Assembly: GCF_001625305.1 (NCBI RefSeq) | Contig: NW_017803714.1 | Span: forward strand, 137,310-201,309 | Length of the DNA stretch: 64,000 nt | Reading direction: 5' to 3' | Source: Branchiostoma belcheri | Taxonomy: Eukaryota > Chordata > Leptocardii > Amphioxiformes > Branchiostomatidae | In this document: piece by piece, positions 31,618-41,554 of the stretch | Layout: the number at the start of each line of letters is the position of its first letter | Numbering within the stretch: the first letter of the stretch is position 1 | Translations under genes and position numbers: made by a program | Notes under the pieces: generated by a model | What the model was told of the DNA's origin: nothing | The model's input: the letters and a program-made list of their open reading frames with translations, nothing else | Database searches by the model: none

Positions 31618-31999
31618 CTAACTAAATGTAAATGATCCGAGCAGCGTTTGTTTCCCAAAATATGAGGAGTGCCCACCAAGAGCCTTCATGATGCCTGACC
31701 GTAGTTCGTGGGCATGCGGCAGGGACCCTACAACTGCCTCACCGGGATGTGAGAAGCACGCGTTACCCTGTCTGACTCCACAGGGGTCACTACAAGACAT
31801 CGTCAGAGCACCTGCCGAGTACCTGCATAATAGCACCTGCCGGAGGCCGACCAATGAGGGAGCCCGGGACCCCTGCAGGGCAGCGTGACTGCAACTTTCA
31901 ATTGTGACCACGACAGCCGGTGTCGGACAGACTACAGAGCCTGGCCGGGGCCGGCTGGGGTCCATCCCCGACGGGCACCGGCGCAACTGGGACAGGAGC
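31618..31999 (-). mobile_element. Fragment of the GC-rich CAGCTAAGGTCCC-type element
   Basis: On the minus strand it starts GTCCCAGTTGCGCCGGTGCC and continues with GGTCACAATTGAAAGTTGCA and GACGATGTCTTGTAGTGACC, matching 40,515-40,750 and, more distantly, 2,690-2,900. The other end is missing. Confidence 0.65.
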
Positions 32000-32059
32000 T
32001 TAATGATCCTTAATAGGCGTGGTGAGAGAGCTCCTGCAGTCCCGAAGAGAACCGTGTGG

Positions 32060-32340
32060 CGTCGTGTGGCGTAGTGGTAGATCACTGGACCAAGAAACGG
32101 GGAGACCCGGGTTCGATTCAGGGTCGTACCCGAACAAGTCCGAACATGCGCGCCGACGTTGTGCCCTTGGGAAGGTACTTTACACGACTTTCCTCACTTC
32201 ACTCAGGTGAAAATGAGTACCTAGCTTCGGTTAGGGGCGTCTTATCGGATGGGACGTTAAATGGAGGTCCTGTGTTTGAGGTGAGACACACCTCAAGCAC
32301 GTTAAAGAACCCACGTGAGCGGAAGTGAAACAAACCATTA
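32060..32340 (+). mobile_element. tRNA-derived SINE with conserved core
   Basis: Box A-like GTGGCGTAGTGGTAGATCAC and box B-like GGGTTCGATTCAGGG (32,109-32,123) form the head. The body contains TTGGGAAGGTACTTTACACG followed by ACTTTCCTCACTTCACTCA, a core shared with the SINE at 44,500 and 54,590, and runs to CACGTTAAAGAACCCACGTG. Confidence 0.75.
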
Positions 32341-34139
32341 TGGTCTCAAAATGGGGTAGGGAATTTTTCCGACCAGCCTCGTAACCCCTGGGTCCCCGAC
32401 TATCCTCTTAACCTATTGGGTCAGTTAGTCCTCACTACTTGTGAGAAATTGGGCTGGTCTCAATCATGTTGTTTCTGACTCAGGGAGAAGAGTTGCTGTT
32501 ACAGTTCTACTCGGTAACCCGTAACCCAGGTGAGTGGTCATATCATTCAGGTGGTAGCACCGGTCACCTTAAAGTGGCCCAACGACCGTGTTACGTGGCG
32601 ACCACTAAGTAAAAAAAAACGCGGCCGTCCCAACCACTATAAATCACTCGTACGGTACAACCGGATCTTTTCAAGCACTGATAGACAACACTAAATTTTA
32701 CTTTCTAACCTTTGTTTGGAACAAATTTAAAGAAGTTTCTAATATCTTTAAAAAGGCTGTTTATATTCTTATTAATTTCTTTCATCATTTTTAAATACTA
32801 GTAACACCTTGGAGGACCCTTCAACATTATATGCTGATTTCCAACACAATTTGTATTATATCGGATCAAAGGACTCTCTATAGCTAGCATCTTTAAAACA
32901 GATACTACAAGGCCCCTCCCACCCCTGCAATCTTCATTTCACAAAGAGAGAACACGGCGTATAATCTTATAGGAAGAACAGCAATCACTAGAAACTCCCA
33001 TTGAGTAAATCGGACAGACACAAAAACTCCTTCATTGTGAGAGCGCGTATATACGTAAAAGACTTGTGGATGATGTTTGTATATTGATGACTGTAAAATG
33101 TCAACGTTATTCAGACGTGCCCGAACCACTTCGGCACGTCTGCCATTTGATGTTATGAATGAATATTTGATTTGATTTGATTTGAAAATGCTGGAACAAA
33201 TACCACATACTGTGTGTACCATGTGATAAAAACAGAATGCCGCTCGACCAGTTATAAGGCGCAGGCTTCAGCGATCCACCTGAGTGAACAATAGCGTCAC
33301 TTCCTGTGCTCATGAAATATCAATTATTATAACAAACAATGGGTATCTTGCCGTATTCCGCACATAATTGCAAAACGTATTAGTAGTGTTTTTAATCTTT
33401 TTTTAATAAACTGATATGATGGTATACGTTCAGGAACAGTAAGTTGTAAAAAAGCAACAACTTATTTAGAGATGAAAATCTGCAACCGGGCGGCATCCGA
33501 AGCTTTGGTAATCTATTGTATACTATCTTGCAGTTAGATACTGCCTTGGCTACCGAAACACCTGGTAAGAGATTACCTTTTCACTAGTTATGGGTAGGAA
33601 AGAAAATCGTTGTCTGTCTGCCCCCATGTTTATCAGTGACAAAGATTGATATACATGTAATCGTGTGTGTTGTTTTGTGGTGAAAGAACAAAGAACTGCC
33701 CGCAGGTGTTGCTAGGCCGGGTGGCTCACCGGAAGAAACTACATGCATGCATTAACATCTGTCTGTTTCCACCTTTATGGTTTCCTTTTCACCCTTTAAT
33801 TGCTTGGTTTAGTTATGTATATGTAAAACAGTTTCCACGCCTATTCATTTAATACTGGATTGACACACAGGACAACCAAGGAAAATGTTATGTAGCCCAA
33901 ACTGTTTGTTTATCTAAGTAAGGAAGATATCCGATTGACCTCATCGAGGGCAACAATTTAACAGTGTAATTGGACATACCATACTATAAGCTCCATGCGT
34001 TCATACAGCAAATAAAACGTTACCCATGTCTCATGGCATTCGTCGGGGATTCCGTAATGTCGACCTAAAAATCCCAGAACAAAAGATTTCGTCGATGACG
34101 GGAAATTAACAAGGGGGATCCTAAAACCTTTCTTTTGTG
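32341..34139. other. Intergenic DNA; short TTTGA microsatellite at 33,164-33,186
   Basis: Apart from (ATTTG)n at 33,164-33,186 I see no gene, tRNA-like element or clear transposon end. Open frames here lack motifs. Confidence 0.4.
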
Positions 34140-34838
34140 AACAAGTTAATTTGCATAGAGCATTATTACAGGCGGTCGGGTGAGAAAGTGAGAGCATAAC
34201 CATATATAGTATAGCCCATTATCTGGCAAAAAAAGGATCGTCATAACGTGTCTGTTTTCACAAGAGCTAGAAGTTCCCTTAACTGTCTCTGAACCAGCTA
34301 CCTGAAACAGGTATTCTCTTTTTTTTTTACTATAGATCAGCAATCTATGTATGTATGCTGTTTTTCTACAGTCGATATCCAAATGAAAGGTAAGTCGTAA
34401 ATGTTACACCTACACAGTGTTAGAAACTTTGTCGTGAAAGTCGCGGGGTCCTTTTGTTTAGAATACAGGTTTTCCTTTCTTTGTTTTGACATGGTGATTG
34501 CCGAATACAATCCTTTTTGCCTCTAATGACCAGAAAAGAACTGGTATACAAATCTGGTAAGTGCTCAGTCTTGTAAATATATAGAAAACGTTTATGCAAA
34601 CATTTTTACCCTTCAGTAGCTCGGTTACAAATCACTTCCCACGCTCATTCGTTGAAACCTGGATTGATATATATATATACAAGTAAAGATATACTGGTAT
34701 AGATCAGTAGTATATAACCAAGGAAGATATATTGGATTTCTCCTCTACGTTGACGACAATTTAGAAGGTTACAAGTGAGCAGTAAAGCCCGTGTGAGGCA
34801 GGAGGAAAACTGGGTCACCGAACGAGTTCGTGTGCATG
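34140..34838 (+). repeat. Segmental duplicate, left part (paired with 57,992-58,700)
   Basis: Shared sequence begins GTTAATTTGCATAGAGCATT and includes TCTCTGAACCAG, an AG-bordered 18-mer TCGATATCCAAATGAAAG followed by GTAAGT (34,372-34,389), and ACTGGGTCACCGAACGAG. It forms the distal upstream part of the DDAH array and is interrupted by the foldback block. Confidence 0.75.
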
Positions 34839-35122
34839 TGGCCTGGTAACAAGACTGCCGTGAGCTCAGCGCTATCCCTGCGGCACCGAGAGCGTTTGAG
34901 GCCGCCAACCAGGCCTCAATTACCGCGCTTCGGGGGGAGGGGGTAGGTTTCTTCGCTCAAACTTTGGGTCGGCGGCAACAGAAGACTAAGCGTAATACAG
35001 GAAGTCAGTGGATACAGGGAAACCAGCTGGAGACAGGTCCGTGACATAACTCGCCTGTGCTTGGTAAAGGTCAGGGCCGAAAAATTACCGCCAAGCCGAC
35101 CTAAGGTTTGGTACACAGGCTA
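34839..35122. mobile_element. MITE with (T)AGCCTGG ends, first copy
   Basis: Runs from GGCCTGGTAACAAGACTG to GGTTTGGTACACAGGCTA. The interior matches the copy at 40,253-40,502 (GTGAGCTCAGCGCTA, CGGGGCCGAAAAATTACCGC-like). Ends are slightly degraded. Confidence 0.7.
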
Positions 35123-36499
35123 GTAGTCCGGTTGCCAAACCCCCGATTTTTGGAGAACCTTGCAATGCGGTCCATACAAAGTTTTTTTGTTGTTTCTATA
35201 TCTCTGAGGTGTGCTCCTTCAGAATCTGAATGATGCCACTCTGTCATCCTTGGGCAATTTGCACAATATGCAAATTAGGGCAGCCATTACTGAAAATCCA
35301 GTTTTCGTCAATATCTCAGTAACTACTCATGGTATCAGAATAATTTTGGTGTCTATCCCCATGTTTGAGGGATAACGAATGAAATTAAGCCATTTCAGTA
35401 CAGATCAAACCAGTATTTTGTGCTGAATATGCAAATTTGGGCCGCGCAATATGCAAATTAGGGCAGCCATTACTGAAAATCCAGTTTTCGTCAATATCTC
35501 ACTAACTACTCATGGTTTCAGAATAATTTTGGTGTCTATCCCCATGTTTTGAGGGATAACGAATGAAATTGAGCCATTTCAGTACAGATCAAACCAGTAT
35601 TTTGTGCTGAATATGCAAATTAAAGCCATTACTAAAAATTTCGCAATAACTACTCGTACACATGGTATCAGAATGGTTTTTGGTGTCTATATACACATGC
35701 CTTCAGGGGTAAAGAATCAGATCAGGTTATTCGAGTAATGATCACAGCAACATTTGTATTGAATTATTAAGGCTATTAAAATAATATATTAAGTCTGCTA
35801 TTACTGACAATCTTGATATCGTCAATATCTCCGTAACTACTGTACTTGATATAATGTACAGTAGTACATTAATATATATAATGTAAATAATTTTTGTGTC
35901 TATACACAGCTTTTAGTCTGTAAACAATCAGACTGAACTATTCCAGTATTAATCACACCAATATTTTCTGCAAAATGTGCATTGTTGATAATATCAGTAA
36001 GGACGCCCTGATAAAAGAACCACTTGTCTGTTATTGACGCATCTGGCTGCCAGCAAGGCTCACATAACGGGAGGGGTCTAATTCCGACCCATGTTCCATG
36101 CTAACGCACATGCCTTGGTATAGTTTATCTGACCCCAAACCTGTTCAACATTGGAAGACAATTCTAAGTTTACTAGTCTAGATGGCAGACGTCTTGTAGC
36201 ATGAAACGCCGCTTGCGTATCATTGTAAACACTGGCTGTTGGTTAGCTCTGGCTCTTTTATCTGTGTTAATTGGGTATGAAGTCCTGCCGTCTGATGCTT
36301 AAGATCTTCCTCACGCATTAAATTCGCTATCAGAAGCATCCAGTGATTCCAGTCTCTTTTCTCGGCTGATTCCACATAGTAGGTTTCAAAGCCAAGCTGG
36401 TTGAAGGCTGCTGAGGCCTCTCCATGTCTACAGTCTAGCTCATTGTCCATCTGTCCTTTCGTTGTTGGTGGAACTCCCAAGGTAGGTGAAGTTCTCGCC

Positions 36500-37380
36500 A
36501 CTTCCATTTGTTCTTGTCAATGGTCACACTTCTAAGTAGGAGCACGTGTCCTATCAGCATGCTAATTGCTTTTGGCCCTGATGCTGACCCCAATGCTGCA
36601 TGCAGACGGACTATGTTGGTCACTAGGGGTTGGAGATCTCTGGTGTTTTCCGCTATGTCGCAGTGTCGTCTGCAAAGTCAAAGTCGGCAAACTTTGTCTC
36701 TGGAACCCCCTTTACCCCCCTTTTCTCATGTTGCTTCCCAAGTACCCAGTCGATAGCCACGGGAAAGAGGATCTGTGACAGGACACAACCTTGCAGGACC
36801 CGTCTTCAAACCATCCGCTGTATCCTTCACCCGTCCGTACACAACACTTTGAGTTTCGGAATATCTGTTTAACTGCATAGATAAGTTTACTTGGCAGTCC
36901 ATAACTGTACATGATATTCCATAAAGAGGGACTTTGGATGCTATCAAACGCCTTGCAGAAGTCAATGAAGCTGCAAAGGAGGCTAGGCCTGGTTGCAAAG
37001 CTGGCCATGTGGACATCCATCTCACAACACAGTCACCCTCGGCTTTCAGCATCTCTGAAGTGATGCCATTCATGCCTGGTGACTTGTTATCATGAAGGGT
37101 CCTGACTTCAGCTTCGGAGATCTCAACAGGTAATGGGAGTAGGTGACTAATGCTACTGAGGTAGGGCTTGAGCGGTTTAAGACTTCTTTAAAAGTATTCT
37201 GCCCACCTGGCAAGCTTGTCCTTCCCCCTAAGACAGTGGTAGGGTCCCATCCTTCGCCTTAATGAGGACTGTGCACTTTTGAGCGTCCGCCGTCTATCTT
37301 TTTGGAAATCTGTTAAGCTTTGGTCCCAATTGAAAAAAAGGTCCCTGGTGGGTAGTTCCCGGGCTGTTTTTGACACTTTC
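36500..37380 (-). pseudogene. Degraded LINE reverse transcriptase inside the foldback element
   Basis: Minus-strand fragments in shifting frames: DKLARWAEYF, PGMNGITSEMLKAEGD, SFIDFCKAFDSIQSPSLW, YGLPSKLIYAVKQIF and DFDFADDTA. Order and spacing are those of a non-LTR reverse transcriptase, but stops and frameshifts separate them. No activity expected. Confidence 0.75.
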
Positions 37381-37500
37381 ATGCGTGGCCCCCGTGGGAC
37401 ACCCCGCGGCTACCGAGCTATTTTTTGGCCCGTCCGGGACTCAAGAAGAATTCAACTTCAAGAAGAATTGACTTAAATTCTACACGGGCCCCGCTGACAT
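37312..37500 (+). mobile_element. End fragment of the GC-rich CAGCTAAGGTCCC-type element
   Basis: AGCTTTGGTCCCAATTGAAA then GGTGGGTAGTTCCCGGGCTG and GCTATTTTTTGGCCCGTCCG match the complement of 3,276-3,090. Only this end is present. Confidence 0.6.
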
Positions 37501-38505
37501 AAAATTCAGGACGTCAAGTTAGCGCTTTATTCTGCCTGTACATAGACGCAGGTAAGGCACAGGTGTGGGCTTATGAAGGGTCTAATATTTTTTTTGAACA
37601 GATTGTATCATTTTTTTAAACATTCCTATCAGTGTTCAGAGGCACACTGGCACCCATGCTGGTTAGTTTTTGCATAATTTGCATTAAATGTTGGTGTGAT
37701 CAATACTGGGATGGTTTATTATGATTGTTTAGCCTTCAAACATGTGTATAGTATGTGTATTGTATCAAAATTATTTTGATACCATGAGATTTATTGAGAT
37801 ATTGACGAAAACCAGATCTTCAGTAATGGCGGCCTAAATTTGCAAATTAAGCACGAAATATCTACTTGATCTCCACTGAAATGGTCTAACCTCAATCGTT
37901 ATCCCAAAAAACATGGGGAAAGACACCAAAGATATTATAATATCATATGTAGTTACTGAGATATTGACGAAAAACAGATTTTCAGCAATGGCCGCCCTAA
38001 TTTGCATATTGCGCGGCCCAAATTTGCATATTTAGCAAAAAATAGTGGTTCTATCTTTACTGAAATGGCTTAATTTCATTCGTTATCCCTCAAAACATAG
38101 GGATAGACACAAAAATTATTCTGATACCATAAGTAGTTACTGAGATATTGACAAAAATTGGATTTTCAGTAATGGCCGGCCTAATTTGCATATTGCGCGG
38201 CCCAAATTTGCATATTCATCGCAAAATACTGGTCTGATCTTTACTGAAATGGCTTAATTTCATTCGTTATCCCTCGAAACATGGGGATAGACACCAAAAT
38301 TATTCTGATACCATGAGTAGTTACTGAGATATTGACGAAAACTGGATTTTCAGTAATGGCCACCTTAATTTGCATATTGTGCGAATTGCCCAAGGATGAC
38401 AGAGTGGCATCATTCAGATTCTGAAAGAGCACACCTCAGAGATATAGAAACAACAAAAAAACTTTGTATGGACCGCATTGCACGCTTATCGGTCTCTGCC
38501 ACCAG

Positions 38506-39540
38506 ACTATAGCCGGCGTGAGGCAGCAGGAAAAATGGGTCACCGAACGAGTCTGCGTGCGTGATGTAATCTTAAAGGAAAACTTTCGGTAATGATAAGA
38601 TCAGTATTTTCTCAAACGCAATTTATGAGGCTGAAATTCGCTGGCGTCATGGTGTTCAACAAATTCATTAGAACGTTCACTTGACAGTATTAGTGTGACA
38701 GAGCGCATTATCTGGGATTTTAATGTGTGTGACGGCTCATTTCATGGCAATCCGTGTCTAAAAAAATCGGTCCAACAAATGTTCTGTGGCAACTGCCTCG
38801 GGCCTTACATTCCCATATCTCGGATTCAGGATGTTACTTATAGTATTGTACTTTCCACCAAAAGTCATGTTTTGGTACCATGTACCTTCTTTTACTTTCC
38901 AGCAAAAACATCCTGATAACTACAGGCAAACATTTCATATTTGTTTAAGTGTTAACATCTTACAATATTCCATTATGAACGTCACAAGCAGAGCTAGAGT
39001 AATTATTGAATATAATTATTTGTTTGTTTTGTAATCTGGCCAATCGTGGAATACAAGCTCCATATGCTCATATTTCTACATCTGCCTTCAGAAGTTACAC
39101 ACTAGTTTACATTAGTCTGTACATTTGCAGTAACATGTCTGTAATTTTACTTCTGCTTTATCTCCAAGACCTGTACTTAGCTTGTAAAGAGCGTGCAATG
39201 GAGGTCTTTTACTCATTCATTATTTGATCCCTGAGCTACCAACGAGGTTATATATCCCATTCAATCTCCCAGCTCCTACTCATTTTTTCCTGGGGAGTTG
39301 GTGATGTTGACGTAAAAGACCAAAACAAAAGACTCCATTGGCGATTAACAGAGACATCCGGAAAGCCCATGTTCATTTTGCAAACTAGTCATTTGCATAC
39401 TGATTACCCGACAGCCTCTGTCCGGCCAAACATTGCGTCATTACCTGTAACGGATTCGTTATCACAAGACCAGGGGGAGTTCAGGGAGTTGTCTCAGAAC
39501 CAGCTACGTACAAGCAGGTACTTTCTATTTTTTGGTGTGT
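38506..39540 (+). repeat. Segmental duplicate, right part (paired with 58,660-59,740)
   Basis: GTCACCGAACGAGTCTGCGT, GGTAATGATAAGATCAGTAT, TGTACTTAGCTT and CATCCGGAAAGCCC match the 58.6-59.7 kb segment in order. A ~50-bp stretch (GAGGCAGCAGGAAAAATGGG onward) also repeats 34,792-34,838, so it flanks the inserted foldback block on both sides. Confidence 0.75.
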
Positions 39541-40197
39541 GTTTTTACGTTATGTTGTTACAGTCGGCATCCAAACGAAAGGTAAGTTGGAGATGGTCAT
39601 GAAAGTCGCATGGTTCTATTGTTTAGTACACAGGATTATTTCTTTGTTTTGTCACGGTGCTTGTTTAGAATCATTATTTTCCTTCTAATGGCCAGGAGTT
39701 TTGAAAAGGACTTTTGATAGGTATCAAGGTCAACTGCATGTACAGGTACGGGAAAAGTGCAGCTTACAACACAATCAGAAGATAAACTGTCTCGCCACCT
39801 CTGACGTAGAGATCTTTTTTTTCTATGCGTTTTTTTTTCAAACCTAGGAAATAAGATCTTTCAATGTAACATCTAAATTATCCCATGATGTGCAAATGAA
39901 TGTAATTTCATAACATTTGTAGGGAGCCTAGATGCATGATTTTGTGTTAAAGTAATTTTTCAATATTTCATGAGCACAACACCTGCTCAGCCAGGCGAAT
40001 CGCTCAAGCTGACAGACAAAGCCTGTACCTTATCAGGTCGGGCGGCATTCTTTGTGTTCTGTGTCAGCTGCGACGTTGTATTCCCTTTGTTCCAACCAGC
40101 ATTTTTAAGATGTTAGAAAGGGAAAATGACTAAATCTTTCTATGATATGACACTGCTAGATGAGATCCTCTGGGATGGTACTGTGCAATATCAACGT
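39541..40197 (+). repeat. DDAH upstream unit U1 (truncated)
   Basis: Begins before TCGGCATCCAAACGAAAG and its donor-like GTAAGT (39,564-39,581) and ends at the transposon junction near 40,198. It matches the start and end parts of the other upstream units. It probably belonged to a longer unit partly replaced by the insertion. Confidence 0.75.
39970..40116 (+). CDS. 48-residue small ORF of the upstream units, copy 1 (doubtful)
   Basis: ATG to TAG, starting MSTTPAQPGESLKLTDKA and ending PLFQPAFLRC. The same frame stays open in five unit copies without frameshift, though two have lost the ATG. Differences between copies look mostly amino-acid-changing. No known domain; it could be an upstream ORF in a DDAH leader or chance. 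Confidence 0.25.
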   Translation: MSTTPAQPGESLKLTDKACTLSGRAAFFVFCVSCDVVFPLFQPAFLRC

Positions 40198-40204
40198 TTT
40201 GTAA

Positions 40205-40790
40205 AGCTTTGGTCCCGATTGCGCCGGTGCCCGTCGGGAAGGTAGCCCCGGCTAGCCTGGTAACCAGACCGCCGTGAGCTCAGCGCTACCCCTCCGGCGC
40301 CGAGAGCGTTTGGGGCCGCCAACCAGGTCTCGTTTCTTCGCTTGGATCGGCGGCAAAAGAAGACTATAAGCGTAATACAGAAAGTCAGCGGATACAGGGA
40401 AACCAGCTCGTGATAGGTCTGTGGCATAACTCACCTGTGCTTGGTAAAGGCCGGGGCCGAAAAATTACCGCCAAGCCGACCAAAGGTTTGGTACCCAGGC
40501 TAAGCCCCGGCCGGCCCCGGCCAGGCTCTGGGGTCTGTCCGACACCGGCTGTCGTGGTCACAATTGAAAGTTGCCTTCACGCTGCCCTGCAGGGGTCCCC
40601 GGGCTCCCTCATTGGTCGGCCCCCGGCAGGTACTATTATGCAGGTACTCGGCAGGTGCTCTGACGATGTCTTGTAGTGACCCCCGTGGAGTCAGACAGGG
40701 TAACGCGTGCTTCTCACATCCCGATGAGGCAGTTGTAGGGTCCCGGCCGCATGCCCACGAACGAACCGGTCGGACTGCATGTAGGTAACG
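40205..40790 (+). mobile_element. GC-rich CAGCTAAGGTCCC-type element fragment with nested MITE
   Basis: AGCTTTGGTCCCGATTGCGC starts the fragment and GGTCACAATTGAAAGTTGCC, CTCGGCAGGTGCTCTGACGA continue it after a 250-bp MITE at 40,253-40,502. It matches 31,618-31,999 in reverse. It lies between a truncated upstream unit and the DDAH gene. Confidence 0.65.
40253..40502. mobile_element. Nested 250-bp MITE with 9-bp target duplication
   Basis: Ends TAGCCTGG and CCAGGCTA are exact inverts. AGCCCCGGC stands at 40,244-40,252 and 40,503-40,511. The uninterrupted relative at about 2,720 has a single AGCCCCGGC, which confirms the insertion site. A duplication of 8-9 bp fits hAT or MULE types. Confidence 0.85.
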
Positions 40791-40863
40791 CTGTTTTCCT
40801 GAGTGGTCTGGTCTGCTTCCCGCTGTGGCTCGAGTGTTGTCTGCTCGTGTCTGTGACGGACTG

Positions 40864-41232
40864 TTAGTGATGGCGCAGCGTGCGTTTCACGTCAGCCACT
40901 AACAGACTCACGCCAGCGTCAGGGGTGATGTGGATCCTGTCTGGTTTGTACAGCGACCCTTCCTGTGACAACAGCCGATGCCTGATGTAGAAAATTCGGT
41001 CATCTTCCAGACATAGTTTCTCTACGTTGTCGTTGCACATGGCAATGTTCTTGTTGAGTGTGGATTCCATATGCATCCCTCTTGGGAGGACTATTGTTGC
41101 ATTTGGAAATAATGTTTTTGCATTGTTTATCAATTTGCAAGTTTCTTCTAGACAAATGTTCACACTGTCTGATCGTGCTTTTGTCTTGTCCATGTCATTT
41201 GAGCCGAGATGAAAAATCTTGCCCCTTTTAGA
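40864..41232 (-). pseudogene. SGNH-hydrolase domain fragment, probably from a CR1-like LINE ORF1
   Basis: The minus-strand frame reads RGKIFHLGSNDMDKTK, then NATIVLPRGMH, and DRIHITPDAGVSLLV near the end, then a stop at 40,864. HLGSND fits block III (G-x-N-D) and DRIH block V (catalytic D-x-x-H) of SGNH/GDSL esterases. The N-terminal block with the catalytic Ser is absent, so it is a 5'-truncated piece. CR1-like LINE ORF1 proteins are known to carry an esterase domain, and neighbouring sequence is transposon-derived; a retroposed host gene is the alternative. Confidence 0.6.
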
Positions 41233-41523
41233 CGAATGATACGGTCGGCTCTTCTACAAACTTAAAACTTGAGGACCTTCTTCTGAAGGTCATAGACTGG
41301 GTGGTGGCACGTTTCAGACATTTGCCCAGTATTTGTACTCGACATGAAATAAAGACACACGAGTGTGTTTGTTCATCAAAACAAACCATACGATCAAAAT
41401 GACATAATTTTACACTAAATGATACTTGTTCCAAGGTTTTTAGAGTGCTCATTTCCTTCAAAAAACATTGTTTCTAAGATCTCTTTTTAAACTTGTTTGC
41501 ATATGTCATTTTTCCCAATACAG

Positions 41524-41554
41524 TCACACCGTTCCTAGTCAGCGTATCAACATA
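41524..41554 (+). promoter_or_regulatory. DDAH copy 1: acceptor and 5' UTR before the start codon
   Basis: TTTTTCCCAATACAG ends at 41,523 and the leader TCACACCGTTCC... follows to the ATG at 41,555. The acceptor is kept in copy 2 (CCAAATACAG at 51,757-51,766). This implies one or more untranslated exons upstream. Confidence 0.6.

Larger units (their letters stand above)
35161..38482. mobile_element. Foldback-type element, 3.3 kb, long inverted arms made of ~180-bp repeats
   Basis: The left arm starts TGCAATGCGGTCCATACAAA and the right arm ends with its complement at 38,482; the arms match with small differences for about 700 bp. Each arm holds several ~180-bp direct units (CCATTACTGAAAATCCAGTT, TGGTGTCTATCCCCATGTTT, CAAATTTGGGCCGCGCAATA). 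Long inverted arms built of tandem units are the mark of foldback elements. Weaker pairing (TAGTCYGGTKGCC) extends some 20-40 bp beyond both ends. The middle contains a dead LINE reverse transcriptase and an end of another transposon. Confidence 0.75.

Noticed and set aside
34140..38700. CRISPR-like array in the ~180-bp repeats
   Set aside because: Units are long, imperfect and have no regular unique spacers; the context is an animal genome and the arrangement is inverted arms.
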